Made by a program: the position numbers and the translations under genes. A stretch of 64,000 nt of DNA from Streptococcus parasanguinis (GTDB lineage Bacteria > Bacillota > Bacilli > Lactobacillales > Streptococcaceae): positions 67,344 through 131,343 of the forward strand of contig CAJJKY010000004.1 in the NCBI GenBank assembly GCA_905188195.1. The letters are read 5' to 3'. Positions within the stretch are counted from its first letter, which is position 1; the number at the start of each line of letters is the position of its first letter. Under the pieces are notes generated by a model that saw only the letters and a list, made by a program, of their open reading frames with translations, searched no databases and was not told where the DNA came from. Shown one piece after another: positions 33,451-43,125 of the stretch.

Positions 33451-34301
33451 CTTTTCTCCATTCCGTTATCTTTTAAGGTATAGACCTGATACTGGCCCAA
33501 GATTTTTGTCTGAATGCCCAAACTGTCTAATTCTTGATAGGCAAACTGCAGAAGATCAGGCGCTTCATTTAGGAGGTCAATAATGAAAAAGTATTCTCCT
33601 AAAGCTGTTTTTAGGGGACGACTTTCAATCTTGGTCAAATTGATCCCCCGCCAAGCAAAGGTAGACAATCCTTTATAGAGGGCTCCTGCCAAGTTACTTG
33701 GCAAGGTCAAGGCCAAGCTAACTTTTTGCAGTCCCGGACTTAAAGTTTCTGAGATCGCGGGCTCTGTTGCCCCTAAAATCCAAAAACGTGTATAATTGTC
33801 CTCGATTTCTTGGATGTCCTTGGCCTGTACTTCCAAGCCATACTCACTGGCTGCTGCCAGAGGGGCAATAGCCGCAATCTCTAAGTCTGGATGTTCTGCT
33901 ACATAGCGGGCTGCATAGGCTGTTGAAGCCGTCATTTCCATGGCCACATCCGGATAATGGGCCCTTAAAAAAGCCTTCCCTTGGGCCAAGGCCTGTGGAT
34001 GCGAATAGACCGTTCGAATGGGGCGGTCTTTTTTAGCCACCAAGAGCTGTTGCTTGATGGGATAAACTACTTCTGCAACGGCCTGAATCGTCCCTTGGTG
34101 AAAGAGGTAATCAAGGGTCTCATGGACACTGCCTTCAATCGAGTTTTCAACTGGGACAACTGCAAAATCGATCTCTTGATTCTCATAAGCCTTGATGACA
34201 TCTGTGATCGTCCGATAGGCGATGCGTTCAGAGATTGGAAAGCTATGAGTGGCCACATCATGGGTAAAAGATCCCTTGGGACCAAGATAGCCTACAAGCA
34301 T
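33447..34301 (-). CDS. pheA: Prephenate dehydratase
   Basis: 284 residues. The catalytic domain starts GYLGPKGSFTH and contains NYTRFWILG (the Thr-Arg-Phe motif) near residue 170. A C-terminal ACT domain with KIESRPL near 215-225 should bind phenylalanine for feedback inhibition. It makes phenylpyruvate from prephenate. There is no fused chorismate mutase. Overlaps aroK by 10 bases. Confidence 0.95.
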   Translation of the reverse strand: MLVGYLGPKGSFTHDVATHSFPISERIAYRTITDVIKAYENQEIDFAVVPVENSIEGSVHETLDYLFHQGTIQAVAEVVYPIKQQLLVAKKDRPIRTVYSHPQALAQGKAFLRAHYPDVAMEMTASTAYAARYVAEHPDLEIAAIAPLAAASEYGLEVQAKDIQEIEDNYTRFWILGATEPAISETLSPGLQKVSLALTLPSNLAGALYKGLSTFAWRGINLTKIESRPLKTALGEYFFIIDLLNEAPDLLQFAYQELDSLGIQTKILGQYQVYTLKDNGMEKR

Positions 34302-34777
34302 CGAATGATCTCCGCAATTTCTTCAGGTGTTTTGTCCTCAACATCCACAATATGGGTAGCAATATCCTCATACAAAGGCAAACGACCATCAAAAATCTTC
34401 TTAAATTCTTCTTTGGTGTGGTTTAAAAAGAGGGGACGTTGCATGGCTTTGTCATTTTGAATCCGTCTGTACAAGGTTTCAAAATCTACCCGCAGATAAA
34501 TGTTGTGAGGATTTTTTTCCAAGAGCGCACGGTTATGAGGATTGACCACAATCCCACCTCCAGGGGAGATGATGGCCGCTTCATTTTCCAATAAACGCTC
34601 CAGCATTTCAGCTTCGCGACGACGAAAGGCTGCTTCTCCTTCTACTGCGAAATAGTCATTGATCGACATACCGATCTCTTCAACAATTAATTCATCCATA
34701 TCATGGAACTTTGGATCAAGAATGCGACCAACGGTCGTTTTACCTGTTCCCATAAAACCAAGTAAAATTTTAGCCAT
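34292..34777 (-). CDS. aroK: Shikimate kinase
   Basis: 161 residues from the ATG at 34777 (MAKILLGFMG), inside the end of aroA, with GGAG nine bases upstream. P-loop GFMGTGKTT is near residues 7-15, shikimate-binding DMDELI follows, then RRREAEML and GGGIVV. Phosphorylates shikimate with ATP. Slightly shorter than many AroK proteins but complete. Confidence 0.95.
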   Translation of the reverse strand: MAKILLGFMGTGKTTVGRILDPKFHDMDELIVEEIGMSINDYFAVEGEAAFRRREAEMLERLLENEAAIISPGGGIVVNPHNRALLEKNPHNIYLRVDFETLYRRIQNDKAMQRPLFLNHTKEEFKKIFDGRLPLYEDIATHIVDVEDKTPEEIAEIIRCL

Positions 34778-36053
34778 GCAGTAAGGTCTCCAAATCTTCA
34801 AAAAAACTAGGGTAACTGGTGTTAATGGCCTCTGCCCGATCCAGCATCACATTTCCTTCACTCACTAATAAGGCAGCAATGGCAGCCATCATCCCAATCC
34901 GGTGATCTCCAAAGGTCTCTAAGTCTGCTCCATGTAGGGGTGTCGGTCCAGTGATGATCATGCCGTCTTCCGTTGGCACGACAGTGGCTCCCATGGCATT
35001 GAGGCTATCTGCTACGACCTGGATGCGGTCCGTTTCTTTCACACGAAGCTCCTCAGCATCCGCAATCACGGTCTGACCAGTTGCTTGTGTCGCTAGTAAA
35101 GCAATAATCGGCAATTCATCAATCAAGCGTGGAATCAACTCCCCATCAATCCGAATACCTTTTAAGGACGAAGTCTTGACAGTGAGACTTGCAGAGACCG
35201 CTTTTTCATCGTGATCCTCAATGGTGAGATCTCCCCCCATTTCTTGAATCACATCGAGAATCCCTGTCCGAGTTTGGTTGATACCAACATTTTCAATCTT
35301 AATCATACTCTCTGGCAGAATGAGGCCAGCCACTAACCAAAAGGCTGCACTGGAAATATCTCCAGGAACGATGACTTCTTGACCTTGGAACTCTTGTCCA
35401 CCTTGGATGCGGATGGTTTTTCCATCCACTTGGATCTCTCCACCAAATTGGCGAATCATATCCTCCGTATGGTCACGCGTCTTTTCCTTCTCGATAATCG
35501 TCGATTCACCTTCAGCTTGTAGAGCGGCAAAAATGAGAGCAGACTTGACTTGAGCCGATGCCACTGGCAAACGGTAATGAATGGGTTGAAGCTGATGGGT
35601 CCCTTTTTCATGTAAAGGTGGGCAATCGCGATCTCCCTGACCAGCAATCTCAACTCCCATCTGACGCAGTGGGATCGCGACACGATCCATGGGCCGTTTG
35701 GAAAGACTGTCGTCTCCGACCATGGTCACTGCAAAATCCTGACCTGCTAGTACACCTGAGATCAAACGAATAGAAGTTCCTGAATTGCCCATATCAAGGG
35801 GAGATGTCGGGGCTAGAAGACCTTGAAAGCCTACTCCTTGAATCCGAATCACATCCCCGTCATCTTGGATGGAGACTCCTAAATCTCGAAACACCTGGAT
35901 GGTAGAAAGCACATCTTCGCCTCGCAAGATATCATAGACCTTGGTTTCGCCCTTTGCAAGACTTCCAAAAATAATGGATCGGTGACTGATGGATTTGTCA
36001 CCAGGGACACGAATGGTTCCCTTTAGACCCTTGCTATTGGTTCTTAATTTCAT
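34770..36053 (-). CDS. aroA: 5-enolpyruvylshikimate-3-phosphate synthase
   Basis: 427 residues from the ATG at 36053 (MKLRTNSKGLKG), which has TGGAG six bases upstream. Substrate motifs are visible: GDKSISHR near 19-26, MGNSGTSIRL near 86-95, RPMDRV and DHRIGMM near 380. GNSGTS with Ser in place of the common Ala resembles class II, glyphosate-tolerant-type EPSP synthases of Gram-positives. It overlaps aroK by 8 bases. A terminator-like hairpin lies between it and the upstream gene. Confidence 0.95.
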   Translation of the reverse strand: MKLRTNSKGLKGTIRVPGDKSISHRSIIFGSLAKGETKVYDILRGEDVLSTIQVFRDLGVSIQDDGDVIRIQGVGFQGLLAPTSPLDMGNSGTSIRLISGVLAGQDFAVTMVGDDSLSKRPMDRVAIPLRQMGVEIAGQGDRDCPPLHEKGTHQLQPIHYRLPVASAQVKSALIFAALQAEGESTIIEKEKTRDHTEDMIRQFGGEIQVDGKTIRIQGGQEFQGQEVIVPGDISSAAFWLVAGLILPESMIKIENVGINQTRTGILDVIQEMGGDLTIEDHDEKAVSASLTVKTSSLKGIRIDGELIPRLIDELPIIALLATQATGQTVIADAEELRVKETDRIQVVADSLNAMGATVVPTEDGMIITGPTPLHGADLETFGDHRIGMMAAIAALLVSEGNVMLDRAEAINTSYPSFFEDLETLLHG

Positions 36054-36186
36054 TGCCATCTCCAGAGTGCTTTTCCACATATTCTATCATAAATAGGACA
36101 TGAATTCAATTTTTGATCAAAAATTTGGAACAAAAAACGAATGTTTCCAAGCATTTTTTGAGCTTGTTTTCCTCTAGTGGCGAACG

Positions 36187-36218
36187 AAAATACCAGAGTC
36201 GAAATGACAACTCTGGTA
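36187..36218 (-). terminator. Terminator inside the aromatic gene cluster
   Basis: A 9-bp stem, TACCAGAGT/ACTCTGGTA (36191-36199 with 36210-36218), then TTTT on the minus strand. It lies between the UPF0342 gene and aroA, so aroA-psr probably have partly independent expression. Confidence 0.7.
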
Positions 36219-36224
36219 GTCTTT

Positions 36225-36563
36225 CTACTTGTATAAATCTTGAATCGGCTCAAAGATGATCTTTTCAAGATCTGCAAGATAAATAGACAATTGCTGTTGT
36301 TTAGTGAAAAATTCATTCACAATCGGACTTGCTTGGATTTTTTCCATATAGTCCTTCATTTCTTGTTGCACAGCTTCTGTTGGAAGTTGACCGGATTGCA
36401 TCAAGCCTTGCAGTTGATTTTGGAAAGCGACGTATTCGTCAAACAGAGTTTTCGCTTCTGGATTTGCTTCGATCGCTTCCTTACTTTCTACAACAGCCTT
36501 GTATTCAGGAAGGTCTCGAAGAGTTCTAGAAAGTTCATTTGCGACATCATAAATATTTGCCAT
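36225..36563 (-). CDS. UPF0342 (YheA/YlbF-like) family protein
   Basis: 112 residues, almost all helical, starting MANIYDVANELSRTLRD. Matches the YheA/YmcA/YlbF small helical family, whose B. subtilis members act in RNA turnover and biofilm control. A good AAAGGAG lies eight bases upstream. Its place between tyrA and aroA is conserved in S. pneumoniae. Confidence 0.85.
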   Translation of the reverse strand: MANIYDVANELSRTLRDLPEYKAVVESKEAIEANPEAKTLFDEYVAFQNQLQGLMQSGQLPTEAVQQEMKDYMEKIQASPIVNEFFTKQQQLSIYLADLEKIIFEPIQDLYK

Positions 36564-36663
36564 TAGTTAGGCTCCTTTACTGATAAGATACTTCTATTAT
36601 ACTGCTTTTCCCTATAAATTCCTATAATGAAGCAGGCATTTTGACGCAAATCCTTCTTTAGAC

Positions 36664-37770
36664 CTAGCGAGCAAGGACAGTATAAGACGTCGCCTGGCTG
36701 ATCAATGTTTGAGCTCGCTCCTGATCCTCTGCATTTTTAAAGGTCATCTGCAAAATCCCGTGGATATCTTCACGATTCTCTTCATTGATGTGAATATTAA
36801 CCAAGGAAATCCCTTGTAGGAGTTGTAAGATTTCAAGGATTACACCTTCTTTATCTGGAACATCAATAAAGAGATCATAGGCACTATCGCGTCCAGCACG
36901 CTGATGGATCTGCATTTCTTTTCGGTGCTTCCGCCCTTCATGGAAAAAGGACCAAATAGCCTTCTCGTTATCTGCTTGAATGGTCTCAGCTACCTGATCC
37001 AATCGCTCTTTGAAATCTGCAATCCGCTCCAATATCGCTTGAGGGTTGGACAAGAGAATAGAAGTCCACATACCTGGCTCACTTTCCGCGATCCGTGTCA
37101 TATCCCGAAAGCCACCAGCCGCAAAACGGCGGGTCATTTCATGCTCTTCCCCATAAGCTACAGCCTGCTCGACCAGAGTCGAGGCTAAAATATGAGGAAA
37201 ATGGCTGATCTGGGAAGTCACCCGATCGTGTTCCTCGGCATCGATTTCAATAAATCGAGATCCCAATCCACTCAGAAGCTCTTTCAACTCTTCCATGGCA
37301 CCTCCTGTCGTCAAGCTGGAAGGAGTAAAAATATAATAGGCATTTTCAAATAAGGTTGCATCTGCTGCTGCGGCACCTGTCTTATGACTACCAGCCATGG
37401 GGTGTCCTCCCACAAATCGTACGGCCTTGTCTGTAAACACTTTTTCAGCTTGTGCGACAATTTCTGCCTTGGTAGAGCCTGCATCTGTCACCAGTACCCG
37501 GTCTTTCAAATGCAAGCTAGCTAAGGTTTCTAAGTAAGACTTGGTTTGCTTGATGGGAAGGGCCAAAATAATGATATCTGCTAAAGGGGCAAAGGCTGCG
37601 AAATCATCCGTCACTTGATCCACCATTCCTCTTTCAAGGGCGATGGTTCGAGAGGCTTCACTACGATTGTACCCAAGAACAGTCACGTTTGGGTGGGCTC
37701 TCTTAATGCCTAGCGCAAGTGAAGCACCAATCAAGCCCAACCCTGCAATATAAACAACTTTCTTCTCCAA
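36664..37770 (-). CDS. tyrA: Prephenate dehydrogenase
   Basis: 368 residues if started at the TTG at 37770 (LEKKVVYIAGLGLIG), 16 bases after aroC and with AAAGAG seven bases upstream. The open frame continues 17 codons into aroC, but that start has no ribosome site. NAD-binding GLGLIGAS is at the N terminus, HPMAGSHKTG near 120 and an ACT domain at 295-368 for tyrosine feedback. Oxidatively decarboxylates prephenate to 4-hydroxyphenylpyruvate. Confidence 0.92.
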   Translation of the reverse strand: MEKKVVYIAGLGLIGASLALGIKRAHPNVTVLGYNRSEASRTIALERGMVDQVTDDFAAFAPLADIIILALPIKQTKSYLETLASLHLKDRVLVTDAGSTKAEIVAQAEKVFTDKAVRFVGGHPMAGSHKTGAAAADATLFENAYYIFTPSSLTTGGAMEELKELLSGLGSRFIEIDAEEHDRVTSQISHFPHILASTLVEQAVAYGEEHEMTRRFAAGGFRDMTRIAESEPGMWTSILLSNPQAILERIADFKERLDQVAETIQADNEKAIWSFFHEGRKHRKEMQIHQRAGRDSAYDLFIDVPDKEGVILEILQLLQGISLVNIHINEENREDIHGILQMTFKNAEDQERAQTLISQATSYTVLAR

Positions 37771-37786
37771 AGGAAAACTCTTTCTC

Positions 37787-38953
37787 TTAAAAATTCTTCG
37801 TAAAGTCCCGGTGCTTGGCAACGGCTTCTTTCAATTCTTCCAAGTTATCGGATGAGAATTTTTCAAGCACTTCTGTCGCAAGGACCGTTGCGACCACTGC
37901 TTCCATTACCACTCCTGCAGCAGGTAGAGCCGTTGGGTCGCTGCGCTCAACTGTTGCCTTATAAGGCTCATGGGTTTCAATATCCACACTCATCAAGGGT
38001 TTGTAGAGGGTCGGAATAGGCTTCATGACGCCACGAACCAGAATCGGCTCTCCGTTAGTCATGCCCCCTTCAAAACCACCAAGATTATTAGTACGACGGG
38101 TATAGCCAGCTTCTTCAGACCAGACGATTTCATCCATGACTTGACTACCTTTTAGGCGACCTGCTTCAAAACCAAGACCGAATTCAACTCCCTTAAAGGC
38201 ATTGATAGAGACCACTCCTTGAGCAATTTTGGCATCCAATTTCTTGTCCCATTGTACATAGGAGCCTAGTCCAACAGGCACACCGCCAACCAAGGTTTCC
38301 ACAATTCCCCCGATGGTATCACCATCTTTTTTCACTTGGTCAATGTAAGCCTTAACGGCCTCTTCTTGTTCTGGCACAACGATCGAAACTTCCGACTTCG
38401 CTGCCTTTTCCTTGATTTCTGAAACGGTTAGATTCTCGGGAATTGCAATCTCGATTCCCCCAAAATTAACAATGTGGCTGGCTACTTCAACGCCGATCTC
38501 TTCTAAAATCCGTTTAGCAACTGCACCAACGGCTACACGCATGGTCGTCTCACGGGCAGAAGAACGTTCGAGCGAATTACGAAGATCGTCAAAACGGTAT
38601 TTGATCCCTCCGACTAGATCGGCATGACCAGGACGTGGCTTGGTGATCTTACGCAGATTTTTCTTTTTCTCTTCGACCGGTGCTACATTCATGATCTCCA
38701 GCCATTTTAGGTGATCCAGATTGGTCACATTCAGAGTAATCGGACCTCCCATGGTCAAGCCATGACGAACACCTGATGTGATCTCAACACGGTCACTCTC
38801 GATTTTCATCCGAGCACCACGACCATAGCCACCTTGTCGACGTTTGAGCTCTTTATTAATATCCTCTTCAGATAAAGGAAGGCCTGCCGGAACCCCCTCG
38901 ATGATGGCTGTTAGTCGAGGCCCATGGGACTCTCCTGCTGTTAAATATCTCAT
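37787..38953 (-). CDS. aroC: Chorismate synthase
   Basis: 388 residues, FMN-dependent. The signature motifs are GESHGP at 7-12, GYGRGARM, KPRPGHADLVG near 108-118 and RSSARETTMRVAVGAVA near 134-150. Converts EPSP to chorismate, the branch point for Phe, Tyr, Trp and folate. It is 6 bases after aroB. Confidence 0.96.
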   Translation of the reverse strand: MRYLTAGESHGPRLTAIIEGVPAGLPLSEEDINKELKRRQGGYGRGARMKIESDRVEITSGVRHGLTMGGPITLNVTNLDHLKWLEIMNVAPVEEKKKNLRKITKPRPGHADLVGGIKYRFDDLRNSLERSSARETTMRVAVGAVAKRILEEIGVEVASHIVNFGGIEIAIPENLTVSEIKEKAAKSEVSIVVPEQEEAVKAYIDQVKKDGDTIGGIVETLVGGVPVGLGSYVQWDKKLDAKIAQGVVSINAFKGVEFGLGFEAGRLKGSQVMDEIVWSEEAGYTRRTNNLGGFEGGMTNGEPILVRGVMKPIPTLYKPLMSVDIETHEPYKATVERSDPTALPAAGVVMEAVVATVLATEVLEKFSSDNLEELKEAVAKHRDFTKNF

Positions 38954-38959
38954 ACGACC

Positions 38960-40033
38960 TTATACCTTTCTTTCTAAAAAGTCCTTCATTTCTTGAAGAG
39001 GGATTTGATGAATCGCTGCTTGCCCCAACTCTGGAACAATGACTAATTTCAAGTTCGTCCCACGAGCTTTTTTGTCATGAGTCAAGGCTTGATAAAGGGC
39101 TTCTTTATCCCAGTTCTCATAGGTCACCGGAAGGCCAAATTTCCGGCACATTTCTTCGATTTGTTGGCTGATTCCTTTTGGCATCAAGCCCTTTTCTTCT
39201 GAAACTCGGGAGAGCTGCACCATGCCCATACTGACGGCTTCTCCATGCATAACCTGCCCATAACCAGCTGTCGCTTCAATAGCATGTCCAATAGTATGCC
39301 CAAAGTTGAGATACAGGCGAATGCCATTGTCCAACTCGTCTGCCACAACATGGTCTCGCTTCACCAAGCAAGAATGAGAAATGATGCTCTCTGCATGCTC
39401 TAAAATACTCTGGACAGAACCATCCATGGCTTCCAATTCTTCCCAGAGTTCCGTATCTTGGATGAGACCGTACTTGATGACTTCGCCCATCCCCTCGATC
39501 AATTCACGTTGCCCTAAAGTGCTCAACACTTCAGGATCAATAAACACACCATCTGGTTGAGCAAAGGTCCCTACCATGTTTTTAGCAAGTGCTGTGTTGA
39601 CTCCCGTCTTTCCCCCGATAGAAGAATCCACCTGTGCAGTCAAGCTAGTTGGGATCTGAACAAAGGAAATTCCCCGCATATAGGTCGAGGCAGCAAAACC
39701 AGCCAAATCACCAACTACGCCACCCCCAAGAGCAACGATTCCATCACTGCGCGTCATGCCCCGGGTAGCTAGAAAGTCATAGACTTTTGAAACAGTGGTT
39801 AGATTCTTACTGGCTTCCCCTTGAAGAAACTCAAAGCGCACCACTTGAAAACCAGCTTTCTCCAGGCTCTTCTCTACGATAGAGGCATATAGCTTAGCCA
39901 CGCGGTTATCGGAAATAATGGCGACTTTTTTATCGCCCCAAAGAGTGCGCAACCAGTCTCCAACCTGGTTGAGACCACCTCTTTCAATCACAATATCATA
40001 GGAATGTCCTGGAATAGGTACCGATACGTTCAT
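38960..40033 (-). CDS. aroB: 3-dehydroquinate synthase
   Basis: 357 residues from the ATG at 40033 (MNVSVPIPGHSYD), which has AAGGAG six to seven bases upstream; 22 extra codons of open frame lie before it. NAD-binding GGGVVGDLAGF, GGKTGVN and zinc-ligand GHTIGHAIE are present. Cyclises DAHP to 3-dehydroquinate. A 160-base gap with no obvious signal separates it from aroE. Confidence 0.95.
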   Translation of the reverse strand: MNVSVPIPGHSYDIVIERGGLNQVGDWLRTLWGDKKVAIISDNRVAKLYASIVEKSLEKAGFQVVRFEFLQGEASKNLTTVSKVYDFLATRGMTRSDGIVALGGGVVGDLAGFAASTYMRGISFVQIPTSLTAQVDSSIGGKTGVNTALAKNMVGTFAQPDGVFIDPEVLSTLGQRELIEGMGEVIKYGLIQDTELWEELEAMDGSVQSILEHAESIISHSCLVKRDHVVADELDNGIRLYLNFGHTIGHAIEATAGYGQVMHGEAVSMGMVQLSRVSEEKGLMPKGISQQIEEMCRKFGLPVTYENWDKEALYQALTHDKKARGTNLKLVIVPELGQAAIHQIPLQEMKDFLERKV

Positions 40034-40195
40034 AGGAATCTCCTTCACGTTTTTCTTTGATTCTATCTTATCATGAAATAGGGCACATGTCTCAATCAAA
40101 ATGAAAAAGAGACTAGAGCAAGACTGCTTTTTAAAAAATCAGTTCCTGTTCTAATCTCATAAAGCTTTTTCAATAGGAAAATGTAAAACCCTCTC

Positions 40196-41068
40196 TTAGT
40201 CACATACAAATTGGCGATATTCTGTTGTCAATGCTTCCCATACAGACTCTGTAGGAAATACTTTCCCAGTCATTAATTCAAAGGCTGCTTCAGCTTGATA
40301 AAAGAGCATTCCCAGCCCATTTACCCTCTGGTTTCCTTGATTCACTGCTAATTGCAGAAAGGGGGGCACTGCCGGATAGTAAGCCATCTCTACGATTAAG
40401 GCATGTGGGGGAAAGGTCAAGTGACTCGCTATCGGAAGAGACTGACCATCCATTCCAACACCAGTCGCATTTAAGATGAGATCGGCTTGATTAAAAGAGT
40501 TTTGAACTTCTTCATCTTTCTCAATCGCATACAATTCTATCATGAAATCAAAGGCATCTTCTAGCAACTGAACCTTGGAACGATAATGAACTAATCTCTC
40601 CTCTCTCACAAAGACAAGGATACGTTTCACACCTAGATGAATGGCCTGTGCAATAATCGCTAAAGCTGCACCACCTGCACCTAAGAGAACCATTGTTTTT
40701 CCCTTAATGGAGAAAGCAGGAGGTAAACTACGAAAGAAACCAATTCCATCCGTATTATAGCCTTTAAGCTTGCCATCACGGTGAACAATGGTATTGACAG
40801 AACCGATCTTTCGGGCCATCTCATCCACTTCATCTAGATAAGGAAAGACCTTCTGCTTATAGGGCATGGAAATGTTGGCCCCAATCATATCCAACTTACG
40901 AATTTGGCTGATGGTGCTTTCTAAGTCTTCTTCAGCAATATCCCAAGCTAGATAAGCAGCATTGGTCGCTGTTAATTCATAAGCTAGATTATGGATGAAA
41001 GGAGAAATACTATGACGAATGGGATGGGCAATGACCGCTGCCATCCGAGTATATCCGTCAATCTTCAT
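40196..41068 (-). CDS. aroE: Shikimate dehydrogenase (NADP)
   Basis: 290 residues. Shikimate-binding HSISPFIHN near 18-26 and NTDGIGF near 105-111 flank the catalytic Lys in MPYKQK (near 70). The NADP loop is GAGGAALA near 131-138. Reduces dehydroshikimate to shikimate. It overlaps aroD by 11 bases. Confidence 0.95.
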   Translation of the reverse strand: MKIDGYTRMAAVIAHPIRHSISPFIHNLAYELTATNAAYLAWDIAEEDLESTISQIRKLDMIGANISMPYKQKVFPYLDEVDEMARKIGSVNTIVHRDGKLKGYNTDGIGFFRSLPPAFSIKGKTMVLLGAGGAALAIIAQAIHLGVKRILVFVREERLVHYRSKVQLLEDAFDFMIELYAIEKDEEVQNSFNQADLILNATGVGMDGQSLPIASHLTFPPHALIVEMAYYPAVPPFLQLAVNQGNQRVNGLGMLFYQAEAAFELMTGKVFPTESVWEALTTEYRQFVCD

Positions 41069-41735
41069 TTAATAACTCCCGAATTCTTCTCATATTTTCA
41101 AGAGGAATTTGACCTGGGGCACTTTCATCTCCGACTCTAGCATAAGACCAGGAAGAACCTGTCAAATCAGCTGTCAAGCGCGAAATCTTCCCGACCTTGC
41201 CCATGGAAATCGTTACATATTCTTGCTCAGGGTTCAGTGTCTTGAAACCACGCGTATAATTCATCAAGTCAAGAACATCTTGTTCATTGTGGGCCATGAC
41301 AGATACTTTGACTAATTTTGGAGAAAAGCTGGTCAATTCCGATAAGATCTCCATCATATTTTCCGGAGTTTCTTGGAAGTTATGGTAGCTGAGAACAAGA
41401 TTTGAAAATTCCAACATTTCTTCAAAGACTTCACGGTGACTATAATACTCGAAATCGATATAATCCGGATGATAGATGGATTGAATATCTTTCAGGATTC
41501 CAACATATTCCTCGTTGGTCAGCTCCATCTCTCCACCTTCAGCTCGAGTCCGCAAGGTGAATAAAATTTCGCGTCCAGCAAATTTCTCAAAAACTGCAGG
41601 AGCGACGGTTAAGATCTCGCTTTTTTCTAAAAAGTCCGCACGCCACTCAATAACATCTGCATCCTCATAACGCGAACTATCTAGTTGTTGCGCCTCTTCT
41701 AAGGAGCGAGGCATAATCGAAACAACTAACTTCAT
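41058..41735 (-). CDS. aroD: 3-dehydroquinate dehydratase, type I
   Basis: 225 residues, a TIM-barrel type I enzyme: EWRADF near 30-35, catalytic His in SYHNF near 116-120 and the Schiff-base Lys in LVKVSVMA near 143. Dehydrates dehydroquinate. Overlaps the upstream methyltransferase gene by 4 bases. Confidence 0.95.
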   Translation of the reverse strand: MKLVVSIMPRSLEEAQQLDSSRYEDADVIEWRADFLEKSEILTVAPAVFEKFAGREILFTLRTRAEGGEMELTNEEYVGILKDIQSIYHPDYIDFEYYSHREVFEEMLEFSNLVLSYHNFQETPENMMEILSELTSFSPKLVKVSVMAHNEQDVLDLMNYTRGFKTLNPEQEYVTISMGKVGKISRLTADLTGSSWSYARVGDESAPGQIPLENMRRIRELLNED

Positions 41736-42895
41736 ACATCCACCCTAATCGTAAATACTTTTAAGTAATTACTACTTTCTTCTTTCTTGTTCCATCGAAA
41801 ATCACCCGGAAGTCCGTATTCCGCTAGATAGCGATGCTTACGGCCTTGAAATCCCTTTTCGATTTGTTTTTTAAATTTTTCTTTGGTCACATTTGCCGCA
41901 TTGGTACTGAGAATCAAGGTGCCACCTGGATTTAAAATCTCAAGAGCCTCGCTGACTAATCGATGGTAATCTTTAGCGACTGAAAATGTCCGTTTTTTAT
42001 TCCGCGCAAAGCTAGGCGGATCAAGCACGATCACATCATAGCTTAGGTCATGGCGTTTGGCATATTTGTAATAGTCAAAGACATCCATCACGACAAAACG
42101 ATGAGCATCCAACGCCAAGCCATTTGCCACAAAATGCGCTTCTGATAGTTCTCTACTTCTCTTAGCCAGATCGACCGATGTTGTCTCAACTGCTCCACCC
42201 ATTGCCGCAGCCACAGAGAAGGCCGCCGTATAGGAGAACATATTGAGCAAGGACTTGCCAGCTGCTAAGCCCTCTACCAAGCTACCTCGAACTTCATGCT
42301 GATCCAAAAAAATTCCCGTCATCAAGCCATCATTGAGAAAGACTTGGTAAGAGACCCCATTTTCAAGAATCAAAAATTCTTGCGGAGCTTCTTCTCCATA
42401 GACATGAGCCGATTCATAGTCCAAGCCTTTAAAGCGAATCTTTTCATAGCCACCTCGGACTTCTGGAAAAGCTTCTTGAAAGGCCGCTAGAATGGTTTCC
42501 TTGATCTGAAATACGAAGGGATTGTACCAAGAAAAGACAACAAACTCACCATACAAGTCAACCGTGAAGCCACCAAAACCATCTCCCTCTTGGTTAAAAA
42601 GACGAAAGGCTGTCGTCGTTTCATCCGCATAATAAGAACGACGGTATTGCTTGGCTTTGATGAAAAGCTTTTTAAAAAAGTCTTGATCAAAAGCGACCAA
42701 CTCTTGTGAAACAAACCATCCAATCCCTTTATTTTGTTCAGATAAGTATCCGACCCCGAGGGATTGTCCATCTCCTGAAAGCAATTGAACCGCTTGATCC
42801 AAAGCGGGAAGTGAGTCAAAATCTTGCTTTTCAAGAAGGGATTGTCCTTGTTTGATTTTTGTTGCGACTTGGCGACTAACTGTGAGTTTTTTCAT
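41732..42895 (-). CDS. Class I SAM-dependent rRNA methyltransferase (RlmI-like)
   Basis: 387 residues. An N-terminal PUA-type domain (1-75) leads to a central region and a Rossmann methyltransferase with LLNMFSYTAAFSVAAA near 215-230 and VLDPPSFARNK near 293-303. This is the RlmI/YccW plan, which methylates cytosine 1962 of 23S rRNA in E. coli. It is the first gene of the aromatic operon here. AGAGG lies three bases before the ATG, within the promoter region. Confidence 0.88.
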   Translation of the reverse strand: MKKLTVSRQVATKIKQGQSLLEKQDFDSLPALDQAVQLLSGDGQSLGVGYLSEQNKGIGWFVSQELVAFDQDFFKKLFIKAKQYRRSYYADETTTAFRLFNQEGDGFGGFTVDLYGEFVVFSWYNPFVFQIKETILAAFQEAFPEVRGGYEKIRFKGLDYESAHVYGEEAPQEFLILENGVSYQVFLNDGLMTGIFLDQHEVRGSLVEGLAAGKSLLNMFSYTAAFSVAAAMGGAVETTSVDLAKRSRELSEAHFVANGLALDAHRFVVMDVFDYYKYAKRHDLSYDVIVLDPPSFARNKKRTFSVAKDYHRLVSEALEILNPGGTLILSTNAANVTKEKFKKQIEKGFQGRKHRYLAEYGLPGDFRWNKKEESSNYLKVFTIRVDV

Positions 42896-42902
42896 ATCCT
42901 CT

Positions 42903-42931
42903 ATTATAGCAAAAGTCTGTGTTTTTCACAA
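42903..42931 (-). promoter_or_regulatory. Promoter of the aromatic operon, almost touching the first start codon
   Basis: TTGTGA (42926-42931), 17-bp spacer, TATAAT (42903-42908) with TGC before the -10. Transcription should begin at or one base before the ATG at 42895, giving a leaderless or near-leaderless message. Confidence 0.75.
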
Positions 42932-43074
42932 AGGGAGGCTTTATTTACTAGAACTTTTTTTACCATTTTATTTCAGCTCTTATCCTTTAGCTTTTTACGA
43001 TTTCATATCCCTGATCTTTCCTATTTCTTTCCTCTGCTTTACAGTCATTTTTTTCTTTCTCCATAAAATTGTGG

Positions 43075-43080
43075 TATACT
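43075..43080 (+). promoter_or_regulatory. Extended -10 element for ltaS
   Basis: TGG followed by TATACT, about 46 bases before the GTG start; no strong -35. Confidence 0.5.
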
Positions 43081-43125
43081 TGTATATGAAAATTTTTAGG
43101 AAATAAGACAAGGAAGTAACATTTT

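Noticed and set aside
42824..43106. Plus-strand hydrophobic frames of ~80 codons
   Set aside because: AT-rich intergenic and antisense sequence containing two promoters; no ribosome site.
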